A DNA stretch of 64,000 nt from Kondoa malvinella (GCA_039545315.1 BCIM01000001.1:2451783-2515782), one strand, 5' to 3'; positions 11,298 to 27,086 are shown, numbered from the stretch's first letter. Numbers and translations: made by a program. Notes: generated by a model from the letters alone, not told the origin.

Positions 11298-12280
11298 ATG
11301 CCCGTTCCAGTCAAAGCAGCCGTTCCGCCCCCAGCGCGAAAACCTTCAAGAAAGACCGTCTCATGCGAAAGTAGGCATGAAATGATGTAGAGTTTTGCAG
11401 AATAGCACTGACTCTGCCTCAATATTACAGATTGTAGAGCTCGTAAGGCTTTCGCTCAAGCTGTTCAAAGCACCAAAACTCATGCATTCTGTGTAGGCAA
11501 AGTGAAATGCTCGCGTCAATCTCCATGTGCGAGTTGCGTCAAGCGCGGAGAGGAATGCATTTGGAAACACCAGCCCAGGTCAGCCATAGCTTTCCTTGCC
11601 TTGCTGAAGCATCGCTGATCGCTTTGCTTTCAGTCTTCCACCGATGCCAAAGGTCTTTTCTGAAGAAGATGTTCACTGCCTAGAACAAACAATCAAGCAC
11701 CTCGCCAAACGTAAGCTTATTCTCTGCTATAGAGGAGCGCCATGCTGATGCAGTTTTTACTTCAGGGCTTGGCTTGTCACCGAGCGAGGTAGCAGCACTG
11801 CAAGAGTCATTCGGATGGAGGCGAGAAACCGCCGATCAGGTGGACAAGCAAGCAGAGTCTTCTGCGACTCCAAGCGACAATGCACCTCCAGCGAAACGGC
11901 AGCGCCGAGCTTCACCAAACGAATACCTACCTTCTGACCTGAGCGACTGCGAATGGGAAGTCGACCCAGAAACAAGTCACTGCGAAACCGCCAGCACAGG
12001 CGTTTCATCCGTCTTGCCTTCGCCGGATGAAGATGATTTCCCAGAAGAGTCTGAACCGGCAAAACCAGTGGTAGCGGAATGTAAACAGGAAGATCAAGCT
12101 TTACCGAAGATTGTCTTGGGTGCGCCAACGATGAAATCTCCTTGTGGCTTCTATCCTTCGCCTTCTCCTTCACCATATTGCGATGACTACAACATGGATT
12201 ATTCGACCGGCGGCTTTACTTTTGACGGGTTGAGGATGTCCGAAGGCGGTGATTACTTTTTCAATCACGGTTGTATGTGA
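11298..12280 (+). CDS. Zn2Cys6 binuclear-cluster transcription factor
   Basis: A fungal-type nuclear DNA-binding regulator. After splicing two introns, the first 60 residues carry a complete cluster, CENCRARKVKC followed by SRQSPCASCVKRGEEC, which fits C-x2-C-x6-C-x5-C-x2-C-x6-C. The six Cys bind two zinc ions and the RARKVK stretch contacts DNA. Two more introns follow (with acceptors near 11637 and 11765). The next part, EEDVHCLEQTIKHLAKRLG, looks like a short coiled-coil dimerisation helix. The rest is acidic, Ser/Pro-rich (ESEPAKPVVAECKQ) with a short basic patch (PPAKRQRRA) that may serve in nuclear import. No fungal-specific middle homology domain is visible, so it is a small member (about 250 residues). 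Target genes cannot be read from sequence. Confidence 0.9.
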
Positions 12281-12405
12281 CTTTTGTTGGTGCATAGTGT
12301 ACAATATAAGCAGTGTAAGAGTGCAAAAGAGAAAAAAAAAGAGCTACGTTGACCGCTTCATTGCTTTTACCCTTTGAGGTCCCACTTTATTTGCTGCAAG
12401 CGACG

Positions 12406-13963
12406 ATGCCTCATGGCCAGCCCGTGATATTGCCCTTGCACAAGAACATCGCTAGAGCCTTGCGCAAAGATCAATGGGATCATTTCTCACCAGCGACGCG
12501 CGTGCTATTGAGAGCATATCTGGTCGGCGTCTTGTCAACTTTACTTCCTGCTCTGCCGTCCATCTGGCGGAAGGGACATCTCTGGCAATCAATTTGGCGC
12601 TTGGTGAATCACAACAGCTTTGCGTGCTCGTTGGCGTTGGCTTTCGGTGGAGCTCGCTGGTTGCAAGATGCTATCAAATCTGTCGCCTATAGGACGCTGC
12701 TCAAAAGCGGAAGAGAAAATGAAGATCCAGTGAAACGCGCTGCTCAGGTTGATCTGGTCTCTGCCTTTCTGGGCTCTGCAATCTCTGGCGGACTGGCTTT
12801 AAGGATGTTTCAGCGACAGCCTACACTGCATACCCGCAAAGCGCCTTCGTTGAACCCTTTGCCTGTAGACACTGGATCATACAAGGCTGTGACGCAACGC
12901 AAGAAGAGCAGCACGCTCGACTTGGTTCTCTTCACCTTTGTGCGGGCTCTGGATGCTGCTGTCAGATCAGCTTGGTTTCGTTTGCCTGAGACTAGTCGGA
13001 GAACTGCGTTGGGACGGCTTCTAGCGGGACAGGCGGATACTGTGGTTTTTTGGTTATCATCCTGGCGCAGTCAGTAATTGATCAATAAAATAGGCTATTA
13101 AACTCATCTTGGTATAGTCATGTGGATCTGGTTCTACAAAGCACATCGTTTGCCAAAGAGCTTTGCACGGTGGATCAGCGACATTGCCCAAATTGATGAT
13201 CGACTACGAGATCTGCTGGTGATGGCGCGGAATGGTAGATGGACTTACGGGAAACCTTTGAGCGCAGGCGATCAGATAGCAGTAAAGGACTTGGCGATAG
13301 CACATGGTCTTGACCCAAGTTGCATGGACCCAGAAGAGGTGAGAAACACTTCTGACCCTTAAGTGGAAGGCTGATCCAGATCTCAAGATTGGCCAAATCC
13401 CTTGTCGACTCGTACATGGCCAGATCGGCAACACAGATAGCTGCTCTGTCAATGTTGCGCGGCGCTTCATGTCTACTTTCACCCGAGCGACCGTTCTGTA
13501 CTCTACCGTATACACCATTTCAACAATCCTTTTCAGCTCTCGATCATTATCAGTCCGTCAGCTTGCTACAGATATTCTACGGAGCTCTACCTTCTTGTCC
13601 ACCTTTGTGGCTTCCATCTGGGCAACAGTCTGCTTCACCCGCCAGGTCGGACCAATACTATTGTCCCAGATGACGCAACAACGATGGGATGGCGGCGGTC
13701 TGACAATGGCTGCGTCTGCCGTTTGTGGTCTGTCTATACTGCTAGAAAGAAGGAAAGGCGAGCTTGCTTTATCTGCGGCTTCTAGAGCTCTCGCGACTCT
13801 CATACAACCTCGCAAAATCAGTCTACGACTCGAGCAGATCGTCTTTGCTGCTTCTTTCGCGACCCTCTACACTGCTGAAACGCATTCGCCCAAAGTCCTT
13901 CGAGGCTTACCAGCGCACGTCTTCTCTTTCATCACCAGGGATAGCGCAAATAGTGTACAATAG
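12406..13963 (+). CDS. TMEM135-like multi-pass membrane protein
   Basis: Three exons encode a protein of about 470 residues with several hydrophobic segments. The order of motifs matches fungal members of the TMEM135 / peroxisomal-mitochondrial membrane family: an N-terminal part with AFGGARWLQDAI, the block VVFWLSSWR spliced to MWIWFYKAHRLPKSF and WISDIAQIDDRL, then after the next intron (13337-13371 region) IPCRLVHG..SCSVNVARRF and hydrophobic helices to the end. In animals TMEM135 affects peroxisome and mitochondrial dynamics and lipid handling; the role in fungi is not established. The start at 12406 (MPHGQPVILPLHKNIARAL) is chosen because the longer frame has only a TTG upstream. The product is complete. 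Its stop lies 15 bp from the convergent neighbour's stop. Confidence 0.75.
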
Positions 13964-13978
13964 ACCATAGCTGTATAA

Positions 13979-14725
13979 TTACATGGATTGATACCCGCCT
14001 GGAGCGGTGTTGCTCTGCTTCGACTTGTCTTCCGCACCAACCCCAACATCAGCCTCTTCGTCAGCTTCATCCGCAAAGAATCCCCCGCCTGACCCCTGAT
14101 AAGAGTTGCGATCCTGTTGTCCTTGCGGTCGTGACTGGAAAGCGCCCGGAACGGCAGAGAAGCTGAGCTTTGGTTGTAAGGCACTCATCCTGAATTGACG
14201 GAAGGGAACTAACATGGTCTGCGAGTTGCTATCACCAAGACCTGGGAAGGCACTCTGTCCACGACTGGACAGCTGTGCTTGTGCTGCCAGGAAAGTGACG
14301 AGCTTTGCAGCAAATCCCTAAATCAGGACATTAGATAGTCAGACCATGGCATGCATGAGCGTACGCCTATCACGAGCAGACCAGAGAGAGTTCCATCTAA
14401 GACAGTAGCCAGCATGGCAATCAGCAATCTATAGCAGCTAGTACCCTGAACAGCCAGACTTACAATTGCCCTTCCAATGGTAAAGCCACACCAGGTCGAG
14501 CAAGGATGACAGAGACAGCAGAGCAATCAGATTGGACAGATGCGTGGTGTCCTCCTGTCCAATGAGACCATACAGCGCAATAGGCAGGTTGTAGGCTGTC
14601 AAACGACATGAGCGCGTTCAGGGCTTCGCAACAAATGACGGCCAACCTGGAGTAACGCCGACAAGAGCGCAGGTGTACAAGGCGCACTGCGCTTGCAGTA
14701 GTCGCGTCAAGTCTAGAGATGCCAT
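13979..14725 (-). CDS. small membrane protein resembling AGTRAP family
   Basis: Spliced from four exons: MASLDLTRLLQAQCALYTC.., then YNLPIALYGLIGQED with THLSNLIALLSLSSLLDLVW, then LLIAMLATVLDGTLSGLLVI, then a soluble tail. Three hydrophobic helices in the first 110 residues are followed by a polar tail containing NSYQ and ending GGYQSM. The helix pattern and the LLxxxxLDxVW motif resemble type-1 angiotensin II receptor-associated protein (AGTRAP), whose tail also has a YQ motif. In animals that protein controls receptor internalisation; no such receptor is expected in fungi, so the role here is unknown. The tail has an acidic run (DEADEEADVGVGAED). Family assignment is from pattern only. Confidence 0.6.
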
Positions 14726-14843
14726 GTTGGTGGGATGTTAAAGTGATGCAATGATCCGACAATGGAAATATGCCTGATGTGCAGTTATCGGACTGCCCAT
14801 GTATGAAGCCCCTTACAATGTACTAGATACACCTTTGTAACAA

Positions 14844-17757
14844 TTACTGCTGTCCCCTACCAGGGTCCGACAGTGGAGAATGCCTTGCATCCGACGAGAG
14901 TTTATACAATGCTGGCGAACCGGCGTCTTGCGAGGGTGGTACATTACTGAGCATTTGAGGTAGAAAAGGTAGTGAGAGAGCCGAGCGATTATCCGAACTA
15001 GGCAGATCTGCTGGAGAAGAACGAAAAGATGCCGCAACAGAATTAGCTCGACTGTGCGCTGCGTATGGATCTGATTGAGGTATTGCTGAATACGGATCCG
15101 AAGCGATTTGCGGTTGTTGAAAAGATGCAGAGGTGAAGAGCTTGAATTGTTGGCCATTGTCAGCGCTTTGATCATAGCTGGTCCAATGTCCATCAGCTGC
15201 CGAGAGACCTTGGAAATTGCGAGCCTGCAAGGACAGTCAGACCAGGACATGAAGCGACTATGACTAGGTACCAGTTGACCATCCACGCTCGAGGAGCTCG
15301 ATCCAGGCGGTCGATCATGGACTTGGCCCAATAAACCAGGTCTCCGACTGCTGTTTGGTATCGATCCTGCTGAAGGCGGGCGGTGAGCTCTCTGCAGCTG
15401 GTTGATGCGTTGATCTTTGAGATGGTGACCGCTTCAGACTCAGACTGCTTGTGCTTTGATGTATGGATTGAGCTGGTGGCTGTCCAGAAAAGCTGTGCTG
15501 ACTGAGGTTTGATGAAGACTTGGCGGAATCGGAAGAGTTGAAAACGGAAGAGAGCCAGCGAGAAGATTTGGAAGGTGCCGGCGCTTGAGGATGAATTTGG
15601 GTTGGCTGCCCTTGCCGCCTTTGTTGCTCCAGCTGCGCAGACAGGTTGTCCTCATATACAGATCTATGACTGCCAGCAAAGGAAGGCGGCGGCATGTTGC
15701 GAATGGATTCGGGATCAGTCGCAAAGCTGCGTAAGGAAGCTTCTCTCGACGAAGAGTTGCCCTCGAAGACGGAGCCATCGTAGTATTCGATGGATGAGGC
15801 TGCTGTAGCATTGCGATTTTGAGGCTGGAGAGAAGGCTGCATTTGTCTTGGGTCCCAGCCGTATGCCATTTCGCTTCTAACGCTTTCGGGCATAGACTGT
15901 ACTGAATGCGTCAAGGAGGCATGGCGATCTTGATGACGTGCTGCAGCAAGGTGCATGTCTTGCGATGGATAGGAAGGCTGTTCGAGTGTTTGCATGTGTT
16001 GATCGGAAGAGTAGGAAGTGAGGTAAGGATAAGGGCAATTCGGCATCGTATCTTCGCCAGGAGGAGGCACTGGTGCGAAGCGAGGAGGTACGAGGCTAAA
16101 GTATTCGTGCTCGATGCACTGCGACGTTGTCAGTCGTCTGGCGGGATCGTACTGTAGCAGGCCGTGTATGCAATCGATGAGTTGAGGTGGTGCCATTCTT
16201 GGATCAAATAGAGACGAAAAGCTGACAGGCGGTATCTATGAATAGCTCTCAGCAGAGTAAAGAACACATATCGAATAGACTTACCTTGAACCAATTAAAA
16301 TGCACCGACTTGGCCATCTTGACACCTTTCTCCCACATCCCACCGCCTCTTGGCCTTCCTCTACTATCCACACCATAGTCCACCATCGGATCACCAAGAA
16401 CTTCAGCAATTTTCAAGACTTGATCCACTTCGCTTTGACCGGGAAAGAGGGGTTTCAAATTGACCATTTCTGCCAAGATCGTGCCCAGCGCCCACATATC
16501 CACAGGTCCAGAATAGTCTCTCGATCGCAGTAGGACTTCCGGAGCACGATACCATCTAGTCGAGACATATTCGGTATACGGAGGCTTGCTTTCTGTTTCT
16601 CGCGCCAGACCAAAATCTGCTAGCTTGACAATGCACATAACGTCCTTCTCTGTTGGTGCATCCGGTAGAGCAAACAGAGATGAAGCAGGATAGTCGGCTA
16701 GACCGGTTGTGGTGATGAGCAAGTTTTCCGGTTTCATATCTCGGTGAAAGAAGCCGGAAGAGTGAACATGATGCAAACCAAGAATCATTTGGTAAAAGAT
16801 CGAGACAATCAGTCCGTTGGCTAGAGGTCGGCCTCGACGAGATTTGGTGAGTTGATACAGATTGCCTTCCATGCATTCAAAGACAAAGTAGAGCTCTTTG
16901 GTTGTCGGTAGCAGGAAAGCGTCATAGAGCGGAATGATGTACGGATGCGATGGTATTGTCATGAGAGACTGTACGAGGCAGTGTAATCAGCTTTTCACCG
17001 ATACTTGCTCGATTGAGATAGGACATACCTTGAGTTCTTTGAGTTGCATACATTCGTCCCAACCACCTTCAAAAGCCTTCTTCATTCGCTTGATCGCGAC
17101 TAGCTTCTTGCCCTTGTATTCTGGTCTCGAGCTTGGTCCAGGTGGAGCTGTTCCAGGTGGGAGTCTAAATGCTTTGAGTGAGCAATGAACCCGATATCTA
17201 CTGTATAGAACGCACTCAAGCGGAGAATGCCAATCTGCAAGCCAGACGGTCCCAAACGAGCCGTCTCCAACTTCTTTCAAAATGGTATACGAGCGAGGGG
17301 CCACGTTTGGCAAATGCACAAATTGAGTTGCATATTCAGCCTGCTTTGCCTTGCCATTCGTTTGTGCTACAGGTGGAGTTGGAGCGAAGGAGGACGCGGC
17401 ATTCAAGGGCGAGCCGGCGGCTTGAAGCCGATCTTGGGCTTGCTCATAGACGGGAGCAGACATATCGCTGTCTGCCTGTTTGTCTGCTGCCTCCTGGAAA
17501 ATGACTGTAGCTAGGCTTGACGAAGATGAGGACGCGGACAGGCAGATAGGTATTGTGTCCAGTAACGGTTGATGGTGTTCTTTGTGATCGGAATCTAGGT
17601 CGCGTTGAGCCTTGTAATGAGATCCAGCAAATGTATTCTGTAGGTTGCTAATGCTGTCGTGGGTCTGCTCGATCGAGAAGGCTCTTTGGCGCTTTGACGG
17701 GGCGTAATGATAAGTGTTTGACGTTGTGGTAGGTAGTAAAGTCAAGACTTCTGTCAT
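14844..17757 (-). CDS. RCK-family Ser/Thr protein kinase (MAK / Ime2 / Crk1 type)
   Basis: The kinase domain follows a 120-residue Ser-rich N-terminus. Visible: the glycine loop GDGSFGTVW, lysine in [32 protein letters not shown], and the activation loop [19 protein letters not shown], with the MAPK-like TEY that defines RCK kinases. An insertion of about 20 residues before the DFG motif ([20 protein letters not shown]) is usual for fungal Ime2/Crk1 proteins. After the kinase ends ([21 protein letters not shown]), about 400 residues are low complexity (Ser, Gln, Pro), probably disordered and regulatory. The start at 17757 (MTEVLTLL) is preferred; an upstream in-frame Met lies at 17871. In Ustilago and yeast such kinases act in meiosis, morphogenesis and pheromone response. 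All catalytic residues are present. Product about 880 residues. Confidence 0.9.
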
Positions 17758-19828
17758 CGTCCCTCGCAAAGCTTGAACAACACGGATGCTAGCAGTTGAT
17801 TGAAAAAGTGGTGTATTTGTGCAGCGCCAATCTTCATTCACCGAACGCAACACCGCACCCCAAAAAAACACCGCTCTTTCAATCTTGAATAGCTTGAGCG
17901 ATGGTAGGATCGCAGTGACAGCAGACAGCAGGGATTGGTCCTTTGAGAAATCGAGATACGCTCGTCGATGAGACTAGTGTGATGAGACGACGTCCAAGGT
18001 TTCAAACAAGACTAGAAGGTCGTGTCAAACGTTTCTTAAAGGCGAAGGCTGTTGGTGAATTCGGAAAATGTAAAGGAGCGTGATTGAGGAGACTACCCGA
18101 GACCTTAGTCTTGCTAGAATGGTCCGACTTTGGTGTCGTTAGCCTTTCAAGCCAAACACAGATCTTCTCGTTGCGCAGCGCTGATACGCAGGTATGTATG
18201 CTTGTATCAGGGTATACCACAGGTCTGTCTTTTAGTGTCGGTGACCACGAGTAGCCTAAAAAATGGCCTAGCGCATCCTTGGTGGACGGGAAGGGAGAGC
18301 AACAAGAATATCGAGGTCGATCGATCACGGTGTCAGGAGTCAACTTGTCTACCAGCTCAGAAGAGCGTGTGAAATTCTACACAGCTAGCGCAACACTTGA
18401 GCTAAAACCTAAAATCCCTCCTAGCGCGATCAATAAGTGGATTTTATCATTTTAACGCGTTCGAATTGCCATATCCGACCATCCCGCTGAGCCTCGAGAG
18501 ACACTAGTGACAGGCAATGCAGGCAGTAGGATGACAAAAGTTGACTTGGGGATATGATGCGCATCGAAGGGGAGAGGTGTATCACCAGTGAGCCGAACTG
18601 CTGCGGATAGTCGATTCCGCGATCGACATTGGCCATTGATTTCCTATTGCGCAACATCAGCTCATGCAGGTCCAAGTACCTGAGCACTGACAGTAGAGGT
18701 ATTTCCCTCTCTAAACCAGCCAAAGATCTTGCCATCCGCGACTGTGGATCAAAGTCATGCGTGCCCATTTCGATGGCTGGAGAGCTTGACTCCGATACGA
18801 TGTCGGCCTGAGTGAAATCGCTAAAGGGCTGCGATACCAAAGCTCGTAGATTCATGACACAAGTGTCGAAACGGGCCAGGCCTGCACTTGAGACGGGAAG
18901 GGTGCTTCTTTGTACAATGAGCACGCAGTGAATATGCTGTAGGACGGGCAGACCAGTGCCTTCAAGAAGATAGAGACCACTGAAGGCGCTCGTGTGTCTT
19001 GATGTGGAAAATAGCCCGAGGTAGTCAACGAGCTAAAGACTCTATCGTTCTCGTTGACGATGAGGCATGGCCTATGGTAGATAACAGGCCTGCGAAGAGA
19101 CTGCAAGAGCAAGACAAGAATTCACAGATGCGGTCAAGATGGACGCAGGTGCTTCACTGCTTGCACACGCAAAGTGATGGCATGAACGATATAGGCTACC
19201 AGACAGAGCCTCCAAGGACGGCACGGTGCGCCATAGTGTGTTCGAGAGCTTGCACAGCTTGTACGTGGACATATGATGGGGAGGGGCGAATCATGCGTTG
19301 CTATCGTATTCCAGACAACCGCCGCTTGGGCGATATAGCTTCATCGCCGCAGTCCTGTCTTGCGACGCTCTATGCTGGCCGAGCAGCTGCTGCTGTCGTG
19401 TGACGGCTGCTCTGTTTCATCCTTGATGTGCACGACAGCGCACTGACTCTTGAATCTGTACTTCTTTGTCTTGCAATTCGGGGTTTCCATCTCTTTGTCA
19501 GTTTGTCTGCTTTGTTCGGAAACTGCCTGAGCGCTATACACTATGGACCTGCCAAAAGGAGACATCAAGTGTTTTAACGCGCTCGAGACGCGTCTCTGTA
19601 ACGGAAAGGGCGCTGTTTTTTTCTTGTCAAGGCCCGCTTCGCTTGGGCTCCTCTTGCTTTGGCTAAAGACGACCACCCTTCCGCTCCTTTTTCCTCTTTT
19701 CAAGCATCGTTCCGGTAACGAAGTCCTGATTTCTCACCCTTCCACCGCAAATCTATTGCAGATCACTTCCGACAGACTAACAACGCGTCAAACAACAGCA
19801 TAGCACAGCAACCCATTCGTTTCCCAAC
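17758..19828. other. 2-kb gene-poor region
   Basis: This is the largest stretch without a confident gene. It holds the upstream regions of the kinase (left) and the AA9 gene (right). Two frames stand out, 18430-18924 minus (164 codons) and 18999-19403 plus (134 codons); neither shows a recognisable motif. The last 250 bp before the AA9 start are pyrimidine-rich, typical of fungal promoters. Confidence 0.4.
18430..18924 (-). CDS. possible hypothetical protein, 164 codons
   Basis: An intronless frame with even composition, including MNLRALVSQPFSDFTQADIV and LERE..LLSVLRYLDLHELM, which could form helices. There is no match to a family I know. It is the only candidate in a 2-kb gap, in a genome where gaps are usually below 500 bp, so a gene here is plausible. 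A chance open frame is equally possible. If real, a start at MNLRALV (about 22 codons in) is as likely as the first Met. Confidence 0.25.
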   Translation of the reverse strand: MLIVQRSTLPVSSAGLARFDTCVMNLRALVSQPFSDFTQADIVSESSSPAIEMGTHDFDPQSRMARSLAGLEREIPLLSVLRYLDLHELMLRNRKSMANVDRGIDYPQQFGSLVIHLSPSMRIISPSQLLSSYCLHCLSLVSLEAQRDGRIWQFERVKMIKSTY

Positions 19829-21312
19829 ATGACCACACTTTCTCTTCTTTCTCTCGTTTCTCTCTTGCCTTTCGTCCTTGGGCACGGTCATTTGGCCAAA
19901 GTCGAAGCCGACGGTGTGACTCAAATTGCTCCTCAAGTAGGTCAATTTTGGTTCGCTGCAGATACAAGACTGACTCGTCATCTAGCCATGGGAGCAATAC
20001 AAATCTGGCCAGTCGAGCCGTCTCGGCTACGCATCAGATGAAGGTAGCACCTTTGCCCTATTCGCCAGCGATTTTGGCGATGCCAAGTGCGTCCATTGGC
20101 CTCTTGAATGGGCTTATATACTGATGACTCTGCTTTAGCAAAATGGCATGCGGTCCATCAAGCAATAACCCAGCGCCTAGTTCCATCAAAGTAGCTGCTG
20201 GATCAAGCGTCGACTTGTACTGGAGATCACCTACCGGAGAGCTCGACCCCATGAAAGCTCCAGGCCAGGACTTTCATCGTACGTTGCTTGCTCTCTAATG
20301 TACTTCATCATTAATGTTCTCAAACAGCTTGGGTTCACGCGACTGGTCCAGTCATCGACTATTTAACATCATGTGACGGGGACTGCTCTGCTTTTAACGC
20401 CGCAAACGCTGGCTGGACCAAGATGGCCGAGTGAGTTCAGTCGGCCTGGTGATTTAGAATTAGCTGACTTCAATTCAGATTCGGCGTAGACAAGTCACAG
20501 ACTATTGGTGGAGAGCTACGAGGTCTCATGGCTGCCAAGCCCGAAGGTATGCTTACCTTCCGTTACAGTATTCTATTTAAAGCTGACTTCTTTCAGTCTA
20601 CCAACCTACCAGTGGCTCTGGCTTGTGGGGGATGGCCAAGATGGTTCAGGATGGCTCCAAATGGACCTTGCAAGTTCCTGCTGATCTGAAGCCTGGTCAA
20701 TATCTTTGGAGAAACGAAATCACTGCCATGCACACTTCACCGGCTCAGGTGAGCTGCCTTTGCCTCGTTGCTGGATCAGCATACTAACGACGAGTGTAGA
20801 TCTACGTTGGCTGCCAACAGATTGAAGTCACTGGCTCCGGATCTACTACTTTACCTTCTGGCACCAAAGCTGACCAACTCTACTCTCGCGGTAACATCTT
20901 TGAAGACTTTAACGCCTACACTTACGACTACAGCAAGCCCGTTGCTCTGCCTGGTCCTGCCGTCTGGAACGGTGCTTCTTCCGGCTCCTCTGCTCCTGCT
21001 GCATCCAAGTCAGCCGACACTTCAGCAGAAGAGTCCAGTGATGCCCCCGCTGAGAAATCAAGTGAGGTGAATGTGGATGTCAAAGTAGGAGGTAACAACC
21101 AGGAGGCAAGCGAGGATGCATCCACTCCAGATGTAGAGGCTGCTCCAGCTGCCAACGCTTCACTCAAGTCCGCGTCGTCTTCTTCTGGCTGTGAGTGAAC
21201 CAATCACCTGTCGCTATCAGCAACTGATACCTTCTTGATAATAGCGAACCGATCATGCCGACGCAAGCGTTCTCGTCGATCCCTCAAGCGTTCCGCACGC
21301 TCAATCCGCTAG
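19829..21312 (+). CDS. secreted AA9-like lytic polysaccharide monooxygenase
   Basis: A copper-dependent oxidative enzyme for cellulose or related glucans, secreted. An 18-residue signal peptide (MTTLSLLSLVSLLPFVLG) is followed directly by HGHLAKVEADG, so cleavage would expose the N-terminal His of the histidine brace. The second brace His is in WVHATGPVIDY, and the axial Tyr with its conserved Gln is in AQIYVGCQQIEVTGSG. MACGPSSNNPAP and GLWGMAKMVQDG also fit the family, as does PADLKPGQYLWRNEITAMH. There are about seven introns. After the catalytic domain comes a Ser/Ala/Glu-rich tail of about 90 residues and then, across the last intron, an Arg/Lys-rich end (CRRKRSRRSLKRSARSIR). No carbohydrate-binding module is visible. 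It is complete and seems active by residues. Confidence 0.85.
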
Positions 21313-21459
21313 ATGAAGCCAAAAGCAGTATTCGGATTATGTTTTCAGGAGCTGGACTCTTTCTTTGCATGTGCAGCCTTGTTCAGTAAAAAAGCCCACA
21401 ATGTTGTCTAAATAGCCTATGGTGCTACACAATTTTACATTTAAAAGTACAATGGACGT

Positions 21460-23983
<2,524 letters not shown>

Positions 23984-24259
23984 ACGAGCCTGTCTAGCTC
24001 ACGGTCGGTCGTAGAGGGAGCTACAGATGCTTCGAGGTTGATAAATATTTCTTGGCCTCAAACTGTGATGCGATATGCGGACGATCCAGCAGCCTACGAC
24101 CGGCTCTAGAGCACTACCAAAGAGTCTTCTTTCGCGAGAGCAAGATGCGCAATATTCGCTGCCTGTTTGCACTCTGCTCGATCAACCATTGTCTGGCGAA
24201 ACACTTGCGACATAATCATGGGTTACTGCATTACGTGCGACAAAAGTAACATTACAAAT

Positions 24260-25063
24260 CTACGCGTGCCTTGAAGATCCCGCTGCGCTTGAAGCCGAGT
24301 GATTAGCGACCAATGGATAGCCTGCCGAACGTCCTTTCCAGCTCTTCTCCTGGATGAACCTATCGCGGATTGAACGAGCTGATATGCGGGCGGTGATGGC
24401 TGTATATTCGGCATCCGCTAGGTGATAGATTTGACGAAGATGCTCGTGTTCTGGATCGAGATCTTTCTCCTTCAAGAGGTCGTTGTGACCATCCTTGATC
24501 ATCGACAAATCTTCGTCAGAAAAGGGTTGTCCTGATAATCTGCTGGTCACAATTCGACTGATGATGTTGCCTAGAACCATCGTGCCATACGTCTTCGTCC
24601 GAAGATGATGATGCTCAGGCAAGATGAGATCGAAGGCATGCAGCCGGAAGCTATTGTGATCGTAACAGTGGTGGGATGCTGCAAATGCCGCTATTGTCAG
24701 ATGCAGGGCCGACCAGTTCTTTCGCTTTGTCCCGTTCCTTTGAGCTTCTGTCATAGAGTTGATCACGAGCATACGGCCTTGCCAATATTGGTTGAAGGCT
24801 TTCTCCAAGTCTTTGCTTTCCGTCGTTGCCTTTGGCGAGTGAAATTCACGATGCTTCTCGAGATAAAGAACGCAGAACAGGCATTGCGCAACAATGTTAT
24901 TGTCGAGCGCTGCGACGTGGTGTTGAAGTAGATCACTGAAGACGAAGATAGGGAAGGCTTCCGTATGATGTAGTCCGACTACGTTCTTGGCAACGCCTTG
25001 TCGGAAATAGGCCTTGGTCATGTCTCGAAGACCGACTTGTCCGGTGGCAGCATTGGTGTTCAT
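24260..25063 (-). CDS. hypothetical protein, paralogue of the gene at 28208-28921
   Basis: An intronless frame of 267 codons, rich in His and helical in appearance. No known domain. It shares spaced motifs with the protein at 28208-28921: LYLEKH vs LYILESH; KDLEKAF vs KALEGAF; a Trp 10 residues before FAASHHCYD vs FARSKRCYD; and LADAEYTAI vs VADRQHTII. The order and spacing are the same, so the two are diverged members of one family. The C-terminus (about 40 residues) is Ser/Ala-rich and not shared. It is probably cytosolic because no signal peptide or membrane segment is seen. Function unknown. Confidence 0.65.
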   Translation of the reverse strand: MNTNAATGQVGLRDMTKAYFRQGVAKNVVGLHHTEAFPIFVFSDLLQHHVAALDNNIVAQCLFCVLYLEKHREFHSPKATTESKDLEKAFNQYWQGRMLVINSMTEAQRNGTKRKNWSALHLTIAAFAASHHCYDHNSFRLHAFDLILPEHHHLRTKTYGTMVLGNIISRIVTSRLSGQPFSDEDLSMIKDGHNDLLKEKDLDPEHEHLRQIYHLADAEYTAITARISARSIRDRFIQEKSWKGRSAGYPLVANHSASSAAGSSRHA

Positions 25064-25583
25064 CTGGCTGAAGCAAGTAATTGAGATGGAAGCTAATAGA
25101 GATGCGAGGGGAATTGAGGCGAAGAAGAAAAACAGAGGCTTCGCTTGCTTTTGTAGCCGGCAGATGCTAAACGAGTGCGGTGCAAAGATGCCAAGTCAAA
25201 CAATTGCCCGGCAGATGAAACATTGCGCCCCACGTGCAACACCGCTCTTGCACGATATCGCTTGCAGTAATACCGCTTGAAAGGCGCATTCGCATGTCGA
25301 AAGTCGCTGACGCCGAAATCCGAGATGGTATCAACGAGGCGTGGCTGTCTGAATAGTTGCAGAGCGTTGCAGAGTGTTGAATATAAGAAGACAACGTCTG
25401 ACTCTGACGTTCCCGATCGAAGATGCCATCCAGTCAAATGGACGAGCGCGGATGGCGAGCAGGTGAACAGATCTCGTCGCTTTTACAGAGCTTGAATGAA
25501 GTAGCGTTGAGGTCAACAAGCTGGGTCTCTCTGGATGACGAGTCTCAGCGAGAAATTGTGAAAGTTGAAATCATTGGCAAACC

Positions 25584-26900
<1,317 letters not shown>

Positions 26901-27086
26901 ACTTCTTGTGCACTTTCGAGCGATACGAGCCAGTTGAAGCTACCACTTCGCGGTGCAAGGCCAAGAGAATATCGCACAACTTTCTGGTTCTGTCACAACA
27001 GCCGGAAGCCGAAAGACAGCAACCTAGTGCACCCACTTGCAAGAACTCTGAATCGCTGTACATATAGCGAAACAATCCAGTGCTCG

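Noticed and set aside
18999..19403. Plus-strand frame of 134 codons in the gene-poor gap
   Set aside because: Unusual composition (many Arg, Cys and Trp), no motif and no partner exon; probably a chance open frame.
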